Source of the DNA: Reinekea marina
GTDB lineage: Bacteria > Pseudomonadota > Gammaproteobacteria > Pseudomonadales > Natronospirillaceae
DNA length: 64,000 nt
Direction: 5' to 3'
Assembly (NCBI RefSeq): GCF_030409715.1
Contig: NZ_JAUFQI010000001.1
Coordinates: 1,972,501 to 2,036,500, forward strand
Of this stretch, positions 1-8,660 are shown piece after piece. Within the stretch, counting starts at the first letter, position 1. Every line of letters begins with the position of its first letter. The notes below the pieces were generated by a model, which was not told the DNA's origin, did not search any database, and saw only the letters and a list, made by a program, of their open reading frames with translations. The position numbers and the translations under genes are program-made.

Positions 1-1545
<1,545 letters not shown>

Positions 1546-1709
1546 ATATAACGCCAAAAGAGTTTTGATTGTTGATAGCTAACGTTTGAAGACATCTGTA
1601 TATATAAGAACTTTCTCAGCTTAGCGGCTAAGAAAGAGAGAATCCTTCTAGTACCCAATTGCGTAAAGCGTGGTAGCGCATATACCACCACGAGTTACAC
1701 AACCAGTTT
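1546..1709 (+). other. 23S-5S rRNA internal spacer
   Basis: Transcribed spacer with no tRNA. It contains self-complementary stretches (CTTTCTCAGC paired with GCTAAGAAAG near 1611-1635, and GTGGTA/TACCAC near 1670-1688) that could form precursor-processing stems. This is inference from base pairing only. Confidence 0.6.
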
Positions 1710-1826
1710 GCTTGACGACCATAGAGCGTTGGAACCACCTGATCCCATACCGAACTCAGCAGTGAAACGACGTATCGCCGATGGTAGTGTGGGGTTTCCC
1801 CATGTGAGAGTAGGTCATCGTCAAGC
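1710..1826 (+). rRNA. rrf: 5S ribosomal RNA
   Basis: About 117 nt beginning GCTTGACGACC and ending GTCATCGTCAAGC, so the ends pair as the 5S terminal helix. The conserved internal segment CCGAACTCAGCAGTGAAACG is present. It is the last gene of the rRNA operon and is followed by a terminator 17 nt downstream. Confidence 0.96.
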
Positions 1827-1842
1827 GCCAAATAAACCCAAG

Positions 1843-1868
1843 AACCCAGCCTAGTGCTGGGTTTTTTG
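1843..1868 (+). terminator. rRNA operon terminator
   Basis: Eight-bp stem AACCCAGC / GCTGGGTT around a 5-nt loop, running directly into a T tract (TTTTTT). Typical Rho-independent terminator after 5S rRNA. Confidence 0.9.
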
Positions 1869-1892
1869 GTTTATGGCTTTTGAAATAGGTTT

Positions 1893-1961
1893 AGGGCTGC
1901 GAGCTGCGGGTAAGGTCAAAAGATGACCATTGAGCTGCAAGTTTATAGCTGCAAGCTGCTA
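1893..1961. repeat. degenerate AGCTGC-type heptamer repeats
   Basis: GGGCTGCGAGCTGCGGG at 1894-1910 and AGCTGCAAG / AGCTGCAAGCTGCTAGC at 1933-1963 are variants of a heptamer RAGCTGC. The same heptamer, on the other strand, makes the array at 6816-6892. The following stretch to about 2035 has a REP-like TCGCTCCTACG segment. No gene is visible between 1869 and 2335. Confidence 0.55.
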
Positions 1962-2058
1962 GCGAGACAAACACATTGCATCACCTTAAAAGGTCGCGTC
2001 TCCGCAGGCTTCGATCGCTCCTACGCAACATTGGATATGAAAGTGCCAACCTATTAAG

Positions 2059-2165
2059 CCTTGAGGGTGTGGGTGGGTTGAGCGGGTATCTGAGCCATGG
2101 ATGGCGAAGCTAAGCGGCGCAGGATGCGCGAACAGCGACCGCTCAAGCCATCCACTCCCTCAAGG
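2059..2165 (+). repeat. hairpin repeat element, single copy (conserved core, private arms)
   Basis: A 27-nt left arm (2059-2085) and a 27-nt right arm (2139-2165) are inverted complements with 24 matches and one G-T pair. The 53-nt core between them (2086-2138) is nearly the same as the core of the four units at 12622-13333, in opposite orientation, although the arms there are unrelated in sequence. The core contains two small hairpins: GCC-ATGGAT-GGC (2094-2105) and GCGC-AGGAT-GCGC (2117-2129). Function unknown. Confidence 0.8.
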
Positions 2166-2335
2166 CGACCACTGACACCTGAGGCGACTACTGGCACCAA
2201 AGGAAACGCAGCAGTAATTGAAGGTGACCACCGCCTCCGAAAACACCAAGCCGCAGTATTCAAAAACCGACCATGGCCACTAAACACAGAAGGCCCTATG
2301 CAAAAGTCATGGCAATTGCCGCGGGTGAGAAGTAA

Positions 2336-2845
2336 TTACTCGTGCTCATCCTCTTCTTGGTGGCTGCTTTCTAATCGAGCGTTTAGGAACAGCATGGTTC
2401 TAACTACGTCTTCGCACAGGTTTGCGCTTAGGCCTTCAGTGTCCATTATCCAGCGGCGTTGATCGTCTACGTCAAAAGAGTCTAGGTGCTTGTAGAGGTC
2501 GTATTCGCTGATTATGTCGAAATCGCACTCTTTGTCGTAGGCTTCGAACAATAGGTCGAAGCAATATTGGGCTAAAATAGGGTCTTGGCAGTAAATTTCG
2601 CCATCTTCGAAGTCTAAGTCCCATTCTTTTAGAATGTCGACAACGGTTTCGCCTTTATCTATGACGTCCTGCATTGAAGGCGCGTCTATCGGTAGGTTTC
2701 CGGCTTCCCAATCTATTAGCCATTCAGGTTCAGGCTTTACTAGCACGCTTTTGTATTGGCCATCGGGTAGAGACCACGCAATCGCATAAGGGTAGCCGTG
2801 TTCAACATCGGTCACTTCGAAAGATACAAAAGAAGGGAAATTCAT
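2336..2845 (-). CDS. degenerate DnaQ-like exonuclease-fold protein (hypothetical)
   Basis: Acidic 169-residue protein. The N-terminal FVSFEVTD followed by a YPYAIAWSLPDG segment, and the later CQDPILAQYCFDLLFEAYD, resemble small proteins of the 3'-5' exonuclease (DEDD) superfamily in which the first motif reads (V/I)DFE. Here the first catalytic Asp position is Ser (residue 9), so nuclease activity is doubtful. Single gene on the minus strand with no operon partner; its 3' end faces the repeats after the rRNA operon. The family link is an inference from motif pattern; a plain hypothetical protein is the alternative. Confidence 0.7.
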   Translation of the reverse strand: MNFPSFVSFEVTDVEHGYPYAIAWSLPDGQYKSVLVKPEPEWLIDWEAGNLPIDAPSMQDVIDKGETVVDILKEWDLDFEDGEIYCQDPILAQYCFDLLFEAYDKECDFDIISEYDLYKHLDSFDVDDQRRWIMDTEGLSANLCEDVVRTMLFLNARLESSHQEEDEHE

Positions 2846-3081
2846 TAAGGCAATACTCTAAAAATAAAAGCGTATGGTCGCAAAAATAGGGATTGATATC
2901 CAGCGGCAAAGTGTCGAATTTAGGGTAAAGGTACATTCTAGTAATACCTTAGGTAGCGTATAACTATGCTTTAACTATTTATATTGAACGGTGATTGCTA
3001 GTTTACTAATCTGTTTCTCGCCGAAAGGATGGCCTGCCAGGAAGGCGGCTAAAGTTAAATTTAATCAAAAGGAAAATTGAT

Positions 3082-3384
3082 ATGAAAAAGCTAGCGTTAA
3101 TGTTTGTTATTGTTCTCTCTGCTATCGCACCTAGTATGGTGTTTGCAGAATCTACAACAGCATCCAGTGCTGCGGAAGAAGTTGTATTGTTTGTTGATAT
3201 TAATTTAGACAGCGCCGAAAAAATCTCAGACCTTTTAAAAAGTATCGGGCTTAAAAAGGCACAGGCTATTGTTGAGTATCGAGAAGCTAATGGTCCGTTT
3301 GAAACCATTGATGATCTTTTAAACGTTAAGGGTATTGGTCCGGCCACGTTAGAAAAAAATCGAGCGGCGATCAAGGTCAGCTAA
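3082..3384 (+). CDS. ComEA-family helix-hairpin-helix protein
   Basis: 100 residues: an N-terminal signal peptide (MKK, hydrophobic run, AMVFA-type end near residue 22), a short linker, then a ComEA-type tandem helix-hairpin-helix (VDINLDSAEKISDLL...GIGPATLEKN). ComEA proteins bind double-stranded DNA in the periplasm during natural transformation; many short gammaproteobacterial homologues are of unproven role. AAAGGAAAA lies ahead of the ATG. A candidate Csr-type small RNA starts about 27 nt after its stop codon. Confidence 0.88.
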   Translation: MKKLALMFVIVLSAIAPSMVFAESTTASSAAEEVVLFVDINLDSAEKISDLLKSIGLKKAQAIVEYREANGPFETIDDLLNVKGIGPATLEKNRAAIKVS

Positions 3385-3410
3385 TCAAGGTGAATCAGTT
3401 TTAGAATACA

Positions 3411-3524
3411 GAAGGACAGTAATGCCAAGGAAAGCAACCTTGAAGGATCAAGGTTAGTCAAAGGAATGACATAGGCAAGGATGCCACAAAAGCCCAGTTA
3501 ACTAAGGATAGTTAACTGGGCTTT
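3411..3524 (+). ncRNA. candidate CsrB/RsmY/RsmZ-type regulatory RNA
   Basis: About 114 nt with six AGGA motifs (3413, 3428, 3444, 3462, 3478, 3505). Four sit in clear hairpin loops: AACCTTGA-AGGA-TCAAGGTT (3436-3455, perfect 8-bp stem), GTCA-AAGGAA-TGAC (3457-3470), GGCA-AGGA-TGCC (3474-3485), and the loop AAGGAT of the terminator (3504-3509). The one at 3428 may sit in a short TGC/GCA stem. GGA in hairpin loops is the binding signature of CsrA/RsmA, and arrays of them define the sponge RNAs CsrB/C and RsmX/Y/Z. A TAGAAT (3402-3407) could be the -10 element, putting the start near 3413. I found no clear GacA box (TGTAAG-N6-CTTACA) upstream. The 5' end is inferred. Confidence 0.78.
3490..3524 (+). 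terminator. terminator of the AGGA-rich small RNA
   Basis: Fourteen-bp perfect stem (3490-3503 with 3510-3523, AAGCCCAGTTAACT and its complement) around the hexaloop AAGGAT, then a short T run. The loop itself carries an AGGA motif, as in known Csr/Rsm RNAs. Confidence 0.85.
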
Positions 3525-3579
3525 ACTCGTTTATGCATGATAAAATTAGCGGTATATTTTAATTGTACTGAGAACTCGA

Positions 3580-3819
3580 ATGTCTGATACCAGTGAACGC
3601 ATCGCACGCGATTTTTTCTCTAGAGACCCTGAAGAGCAGCAAGATTTACTTCAAAACACGTGGTGCAATAAGTGCCAAGAAGTCGACCTGGGTATGGTTA
3701 ATCCGGTTGAATATGAATTCATGGAACGTATATTTATTGATGGCGAGTGTGCAAAGTGTGGAGAAGTGACGACCACTGAAATCGTCTATGAAGACGAGAA
3801 TGATCTAGGGAATGAATAA
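3580..3819 (+). CDS. small acidic zinc-ribbon-like protein
   Basis: 79 residues, acidic, with two CxxC pairs (CNKC at about 29-32 and CAKC at about 58-61) that could bind one zinc ion. No known family recognised with certainty. Its end overlaps the start of truC by 8 nt (stop codon inside the truC start region), so the two are probably translationally coupled. The role may be linked to RNA modification, but that is inferred only from the coupling. Confidence 0.75.
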   Translation: MSDTSERIARDFFSRDPEEQQDLLQNTWCNKCQEVDLGMVNPVEYEFMERIFIDGECAKCGEVTTTEIVYEDENDLGNE

Positions 3820-4534
3820 TTTAGACATAGTCTTTGAAGACGAAGATCTTTTGGTGGTTGATAAACCGGCAGGGTTGTTAATGCATCCGTCTTGGCTCGA
3901 TAAACGAGAAAAAGACACATTGGCCAGCCGAGTGAAAACTTATCTAAATGGTGCGAAAGTGCACACGATACATCGGTTAGATAGGCCTACAAGTGGCTTG
4001 GTCGTTATTGCGAAAAAAGATAATGTCGCGAAATTACTCGCCGCTCAATTTGCTGAACGAGGCGTTAAAAAAACCTATTGGGCCATCACCAGAGGCTTCA
4101 CACCGGAACATTTTATTGTTAATCACGAGCTTACCGAAGAACTCGATAAAATTGCCGATAAACACGCCTCTAAAGATCGAGAAGCGCAAACGGCAATAAC
4201 CCATTTTAAACGTATTGGCATTTCTAGTGTAAACATAAACGTTGGCCGGTACCCTCAAGGGCGATATTCGTTGGTGGAATGTTCACCAATTACAGGGCGA
4301 AAGCATCAAATTCGGCGACACCTCAAGCATGAACGATTCCCTATAATCGGTGATTCTAAGTATGGTTGCCGACACAATAACCAGGCTGCCTTTGAGCACC
4401 TAAATATGAATTCATTGGCATTGCGAGCCGTACGGATTGAGTTCATACACCCAAGTACCGGTCTACCTATATCACTTGAAACCGATAAAAACAGCCAGTG
4501 GGCCCAGTGGTTTGATAGATTGGGCTGGCAGTGA
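3812..4534 (+). CDS. truC: tRNA pseudouridine(65) synthase TruC
   Basis: 240 residues of the RluA family. The catalytic motif HRLDRPTSG has the nucleophilic Asp at residue 57. The specific TruC signatures SWLDK, LTEELDKIADKHA, GRYPQGRYSLVE and TGRKHQIRRHLKH match E. coli TruC closely. The enzyme isomerises U65 in tRNA-Ile and tRNA-Asp. The start is the ATG overlapping the preceding zinc-ribbon gene. Confidence 0.95.
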   Translation: MNNLDIVFEDEDLLVVDKPAGLLMHPSWLDKREKDTLASRVKTYLNGAKVHTIHRLDRPTSGLVVIAKKDNVAKLLAAQFAERGVKKTYWAITRGFTPEHFIVNHELTEELDKIADKHASKDREAQTAITHFKRIGISSVNINVGRYPQGRYSLVECSPITGRKHQIRRHLKHERFPIIGDSKYGCRHNNQAAFEHLNMNSLALRAVRIEFIHPSTGLPISLETDKNSQWAQWFDRLGWQ

Positions 4535-4660
4535 TGTTCATTAAAGATTCCACTGATTAATAGTCTCTATTTAGCTGCACTTATTGAATCAGCAAATTGT
4601 TTCATGCACTCTTTGACGCAATTAATGGCCATTCAAAAGCACGATAGAACCTAAATTTTG

Positions 4661-4688
4661 TTGTGATAGGCTGTTTGCTGATTATAAA
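4661..4688 (+). promoter_or_regulatory. putative sigma-70 promoter for the SDR-thiolase genes
   Basis: TTGTGA (4661-4666), 16-nt spacer, TATAAA (4683-4688). This predicts a start near 4695, only about 12 nt before the SDR start codon, so the leader would be very short. Sequence match only. Confidence 0.4.
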
Positions 4689-4706
4689 AATTCGATTGAG
4701 GCAAAA

Positions 4707-5462
4707 ATGGATATAGCAAATAAACATATAGTGATTACCGGTGCTGCACGTGGGTTAGGCTTTACAATGGCTGAGCACATAATGGCGAAAGGCGCAGTCG
4801 TATCGATTGTCGATATTGATCCAGAAGCGGTTGAACAGGCCGTTTCAAAGTTGTCCGAAAGTGGCAAAGCTTATGGTTATGTTGCCAATGTTGCCGATGA
4901 AGCTTCAGTTGAGTCAATGTTTGAATCAATGAAACGTGATCATAAAGAAATTAACGGTCTAATTAACAATGCCGGCATTTTAAGAGACGGGTTACTCGTT
5001 AAACAACGTGATGGGCAGCTTACAAAAATGCCTCTGTCTCAGTGGCAATCGGTAATTGATGTAAACCTGACCGGTGTTTTCCTGTGTGGTCGTGAAGCCG
5101 CCGCTTGGATGCTAGAAACCGAAACTAAAGGTGTAGTCATAAATATCAGTTCAATTGCCAAAGCCGGCAATATTGGTCAAACCAATTACAGTGCTGCCAA
5201 GGCAGGTGTTACGGCAATGAGTGTCACCTGGGCAAAAGAATTAGCGCGTTATGGTATTCGCGTTGCTGATATTGCACCAGGATTTATTGCAACCGAAATG
5301 ACCAACGCTATGAAACCAGAGGCCAAAGAGCGTGTTGGCAAAATGGTTCCGTTGGGCGATTGGGGTCAACCTGTGCATATTGCACAAGGCGCTGTATTTA
5401 TTCTCGAAAACGACTACTACTCAGGCCGGACCTTAGAAATTGATGCCGCTTTACGCCTGTAG
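4707..5462 (+). CDS. SDR-family 3-hydroxyacyl-CoA dehydrogenase-like oxidoreductase
   Basis: 251 residues, the usual length for classical short-chain dehydrogenases. Seen: the NAD(P) motif TGAARGLG (11-18), NNAG, the catalytic Ser in NISS, and YSAAK with Tyr161 and Lys165. An Asp after beta-2 (VDID) favours NAD(H). With a thiolase 38 nt downstream and an acyl-CoA ligase after that, oxidation of 3-hydroxyacyl-CoA (type II HSD10-like) is the likely reaction; FabG-like 3-oxoacyl-ACP reduction is the alternative. RBS GAGGCAAAA precedes the ATG. Confidence 0.85.
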   Translation: MDIANKHIVITGAARGLGFTMAEHIMAKGAVVSIVDIDPEAVEQAVSKLSESGKAYGYVANVADEASVESMFESMKRDHKEINGLINNAGILRDGLLVKQRDGQLTKMPLSQWQSVIDVNLTGVFLCGREAAAWMLETETKGVVINISSIAKAGNIGQTNYSAAKAGVTAMSVTWAKELARYGIRVADIAPGFIATEMTNAMKPEAKERVGKMVPLGDWGQPVHIAQGAVFILENDYYSGRTLEIDAALRL

Positions 5463-5500
5463 CCGAGAAACGAACTAAAACAAAAAAGTAAGGATAATTT

Positions 5501-6676
5501 ATGACTGACGTGGTGATTGTTGCAGCAAAACGAACTGCAATGGGCGGTTTTCAAGGCGTTTTTAAAGATGTTGCCGCGACCGATTTAGGCGCAGCTGCCA
5601 TTCAAGGTTGTTTATCTGAAGTAGAGCAAGCTAAAGGCGCCATAGAAGAAGTCTATATGGGTTGCGTGTTACCGGCGGGTCTTAAGCAGGCACCTGCGCG
5701 CCAAGCTGCCTTAGGTGCAGGCTTAGACAAGGGCGTGCCATGCTCAACAGTAAACAAAGTATGTGGCTCAGGCATGAAAACTGTCATGATGTTGGCAGAC
5801 CAAATTAAAGCTGGATCGGTTCAGGCTGGTATTGCTGGCGGTATGGAGTCTATGTCGAATGCGCCTTACTTGATGGACAAAGCGCGAGCAGGCATGCGTA
5901 TGGGTCATCAATCTGTTTATGACCACATGTTTTTAGATGGTCTTGAAGATGCTTACGACGGCAAAGCTATGGGCAGCCACGCACAGCGAACCGCTGATGA
6001 GCGAAGTATCAGTCGTGAGCAAATGGATAATTTTGCTGTTGAAAGTTTAAATCGTGCAAATAACGCCATCAAAGAAGGCTATTTTGAAGCAGAAATTACA
6101 CCTGTCACGGTTAAAAATAGACGTGGCGATGTAGTTGTGAGCGTTGATGAGCAACCTGGGCAAGCCAAGCCAGAAAAAATCCCTAATTTGCGTCCAGCTT
6201 TTGCAAAAGAGGGCACTATTACCGCGGCAAATGCCAGTTCAATCAGTGATGGTGCTGCTGCGCTTGTGTTAATGTCAGCTGAAAAAGCAGCCGAACTTGG
6301 CTTAAAGCCACTGGCTACTATCCGGAGCTACGCAAGCCATGCTCAGGCACCGAGTGAATTTACTTGTGCACCCATAGGCGCAATGAAAAAGGCACTTGAT
6401 AAAGCGAATTGGAATGCTGCAGATGTCGAGCTAGCGGAAATTAATGAAGCTTTTGCCATGGTGACGATGCTGGGAATGCAAGATGTAGGCTTAGATCACG
6501 CTATTACCAATATTAATGGTGGCGCGACGGCCTTAGGTCACCCTTTAGGGTGTTCTGGAGCGCGAATCATGGTGACATTACTGCACAATATGATCCGCCT
6601 AGGTAAAAGCAAAGGCATGGCGGCTTTATGTATTGGCGGCGGTGAAGGTACGGCTATTTGTTTAGAACGTAGCTAG
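5501..6676 (+). CDS. acetyl-CoA acetyltransferase (thiolase)
   Basis: 391 residues, full thiolase length. The acylated cysteine is in NKVCGSGMK (Cys88); the C-terminal motifs NEAFA, GGATALGHPLGCSGAR and GGGEGTA give the catalytic His and second Cys. It joins or splits acyl-CoA and acetyl-CoA. RBS AAGTAAGGA upstream. It probably shares a transcript with the SDR, ending at the terminator near 6780. It is distinct from the FadA thiolase at 62187. Confidence 0.92.
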   Translation: MTDVVIVAAKRTAMGGFQGVFKDVAATDLGAAAIQGCLSEVEQAKGAIEEVYMGCVLPAGLKQAPARQAALGAGLDKGVPCSTVNKVCGSGMKTVMMLADQIKAGSVQAGIAGGMESMSNAPYLMDKARAGMRMGHQSVYDHMFLDGLEDAYDGKAMGSHAQRTADERSISREQMDNFAVESLNRANNAIKEGYFEAEITPVTVKNRRGDVVVSVDEQPGQAKPEKIPNLRPAFAKEGTITAANASSISDGAAALVLMSAEKAAELGLKPLATIRSYASHAQAPSEFTCAPIGAMKKALDKANWNAADVELAEINEAFAMVTMLGMQDVGLDHAITNINGGATALGHPLGCSGARIMVTLLHNMIRLGKSKGMAALCIGGGEGTAICLERS

Positions 6677-6779
6677 AAAGCTTATGGGAATAAAAGTCTT
6701 TTAGACTCTTTTAAGCTTCAAGCTGCAAGCTGCGAGTTTAAAATCAAAAAACTAATGTGTATTGAAGCTAATTCTCCTA

Positions 6780-6813
6780 AAAAGCCTTGCGATTTCTTCC
6801 AAGGCTTTTATTT
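6780..6813 (+). terminator. terminator after the thiolase gene
   Basis: Ten-bp perfect stem AAAAGCCTTG / CAAGGCTTTT (6780-6789 with 6800-6809), 10-nt loop, then ATTTT. Confidence 0.8.
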
Positions 6814-6815
6814 TA

Positions 6816-6892
6816 CCCGCAGCCCGCAGCCCGCAGCCCGCAGCCCGCAGCCCGCAGCCCGCAGCCCGCAGCCCGCAGCCCGCAGCCCGCAG
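6816..6892. repeat. microsatellite: eleven exact CCCGCAG heptamers
   Basis: 77 nt made of 11 uninterrupted copies of CCCGCAG (CTGCGGG on the other strand). Reading frames through it (PAARSPQ-type peptides) are artefacts. It lies about 100 nt upstream of the acyl-CoA ligase start. Exact tandem heptamers are prone to slippage, so copy number probably varies among strains. Confidence 0.97.
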
Positions 6893-6989
6893 CTTGAAAA
6901 AACCTCCTCCCTCATACAATTGTCCGATAGCTCTTTTTAAGCCACGCTGTACTATTGCTAATATACAAAAATGATAACAGGAGAGCGGT

Positions 6990-8618
6990 GTGGCTAACCA
7001 TATGATGGATTTTCCGTTAAATACAATTGATATTCTAAAAAGTGCAGCGTTGCGGTACCCTGAAAAAGAAGTGGTATCGGCCCTGCCAGACGGGAGTATG
7101 CACCGCTATACCTACGCTGATTCTTACAAACGAGCCGCTCAGGTGGCGAACTGTCTAAAATCTCTGAGCGTTAAAAAGGGTGATCATGTTGCCACTTTAG
7201 CCGTCAATCACTACCGTCATTTCGAACTTTATTATGGCATTTCGGGCATGGGCGGTGTGGTTCATACGCTAAACGCTCGTTTGTTTGTAGAGCAACTGGA
7301 ATACATCATTAATCACGCCGAAGACTCTTATCTCTTTATTGATCCTGAGTTTTTACCTCAGATTGAAGCGCTGGCGGGAAAAATTCCGACGGTTCGAGGT
7401 GTAATTATCTTATGCGATGAAGATAAAATGCCTGAGTCTTCTGTCTTTAAACTTCAAAATTATGAAACCCTTATCAAAGCTCAATCTGAAACCTATGAAT
7501 GGCCACGTTTAGACAGCAAACATCCATGTGGTCTTTGCTATACCAGTGGAACAACCGGCAACCCGAAAGGCGTCATGTATGAGCAGGGTTCAACTGTTTT
7601 GCACGCTATGATGGGGGGTGGCAGTCACTTTTTGAATTTCGATGAGTGGACAGTGGCCATGCCTATCGTGCCTATGTATCACGTGGTGGCCTGGGGAATT
7701 CCATTTTCTGCGCCGCTTTATGGTGCAAAACTAGTGTTACCGGGTTGTGCATTATCGGGCGAGAATATTCATCGTTTAATTGAAGAAGAGCAGGTGAATA
7801 AATCTTATGCGGTGCCTACCGTTTGGTTGACGCTGCATAATTATTTGCAAGCCACTGGTAAAACGATAGAAAGTTTAAAGCTTGTTGGCGTTGGTGGTGC
7901 TGCATCTCCAAAAGCTTTGGTTAAAACCTTTGCTGAAAAATACGATGTGTATTGGATGGGTATTTGGGGAATGACCGAAACAAGTCCACTGGCTACCGGG
8001 GCTATTCTAACGCCAGAGATGTCTGATCTATCTGCAGAGGAGTGCTATGAATTACAATCTTCAGCAGGGAAACCCATATTCGGTGTTGAAATAGAAATAT
8101 TTGATGCCAATGGTAATCCTTTACCACACGACGGTGTTACTCGGGGTGATTTACGTGTTCGCGGCCCTTGGGTACTTAGCTCATATTACAAGAGTGAAGG
8201 CAGTAATAGCTTCGTAGATGGCTGGTTTGAAACAGGCGATGTTGCGGTGATCAACCCAGAAGGTTATCTACGCGTCGTCGACCGAAGTAAAGACGTTATT
8301 AAATCTGGCGGCGAATGGATTAGCTCCGTTGAACTTGAAAATGCCGCATTAAATTACCCAGCCGTAAACGAAGCGTGCGTCATTGGTGCGGCGCATGAGA
8401 AGTGGGATGAACGCCCGATCATGTTGGTCACACTGCGCGAGGGTGAAGATTATAATGAAGATGATCTTAAGCGCGTATTGACGGAAAAAGTTGCGAAATG
8501 GTGGCTGCCCGATGCAATCATTGTGGTGGATGAATTACCGCATACTGGTACTGGGAAACTTAAGAAAGTCGATATTAGAAACGAATATCGTCAATATTTG
8601 CTTGAAAACTACAACTAA
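6990..8618 (+). CDS. AlkK-like fatty acyl-CoA synthetase (AMP-forming)
   Basis: 542 residues of the ANL adenylation superfamily. The AMP-binding P-loop is [13 protein letters not shown] (near 187-199), followed by [14 protein letters not shown] and the catalytic-lysine end [11 protein letters not shown]. Blocks such as [30 protein letters not shown] and EKWDERP are those of the medium-chain acyl-CoA synthetase AlkK/FadK group. It activates fatty acids to acyl-CoA in the cytoplasm. RBS CAGGAGAG. The kinase gene follows after 42 nt. Confidence 0.88.
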   Translation: MANHMMDFPLNTIDILKSAALRYPEKEVVSALPDGSMHRYTYADSYKRAAQVANCLKSLSVKKGDHVATLAVNHYRHFELYYGISGMGGVVHTLNARLFVEQLEYIINHAEDSYLFIDPEFLPQIEALAGKIPTVRGVIILCDEDKMPESSVFKLQNYETLIKAQSETYEWPRLDSKHPCGLCYTSGTTGNPKGVMYEQGSTVLHAMMGGGSHFLNFDEWTVAMPIVPMYHVVAWGIPFSAPLYGAKLVLPGCALSGENIHRLIEEEQVNKSYAVPTVWLTLHNYLQATGKTIESLKLVGVGGAASPKALVKTFAEKYDVYWMGIWGMTETSPLATGAILTPEMSDLSAEECYELQSSAGKPIFGVEIEIFDANGNPLPHDGVTRGDLRVRGPWVLSSYYKSEGSNSFVDGWFETGDVAVINPEGYLRVVDRSKDVIKSGGEWISSVELENAALNYPAVNEACVIGAAHEKWDERPIMLVTLREGEDYNEDDLKRVLTEKVAKWWLPDAIIVVDELPHTGTGKLKKVDIRNEYRQYLLENYN

Positions 8619-8630
8619 AAACAACAATCT

Positions 8631-8652
8631 AGTAGGTTCTTTCGAGCCTACT
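8631..8652 (+). other. intergenic hairpin before the hybrid kinase gene
   Basis: AGTAGGTTC / GAGCCTACT, 9 bp with one G-U pair and a 4-nt TTTC loop, ending 8 nt before the kinase ATG. No Shine-Dalgarno sequence is visible for the kinase, so the hairpin may tune its translation or attenuate read-through. Inference only. Confidence 0.45.
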
Positions 8653-8660
8653 TAGTATTT

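Larger units (their letters stand above)
6717..6898. repeat. inverted heptamer repeat pair around a terminator
   Basis: TTCAAGCTGC (6717-6726), continuing AAGCTGCGAG, is the inverse of GCAGCTTGAA (6889-6898). The right arm has been expanded into the heptamer array described separately. The 313-nt gap between thiolase and ligase holds this structure, one terminator and the ligase leader; no gene. Confidence 0.75.

Noticed and set aside
2097..2462. Plus-strand frame of 121 codons
   Set aside because: It begins inside the hairpin repeat element and runs antisense to the exonuclease-like gene; no family features.
3200..3400. GacA box upstream of the AGGA-rich small RNA
   Set aside because: No TGTAAG-N6-CTTACA-like palindrome found by eye, so Gac control is not claimed.
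6755..6974. Two frames encoding PAARSPQ repeats
   Set aside because: Produced by the 7-nt tandem repeat read in three frames; no RBS and no conserved ends.
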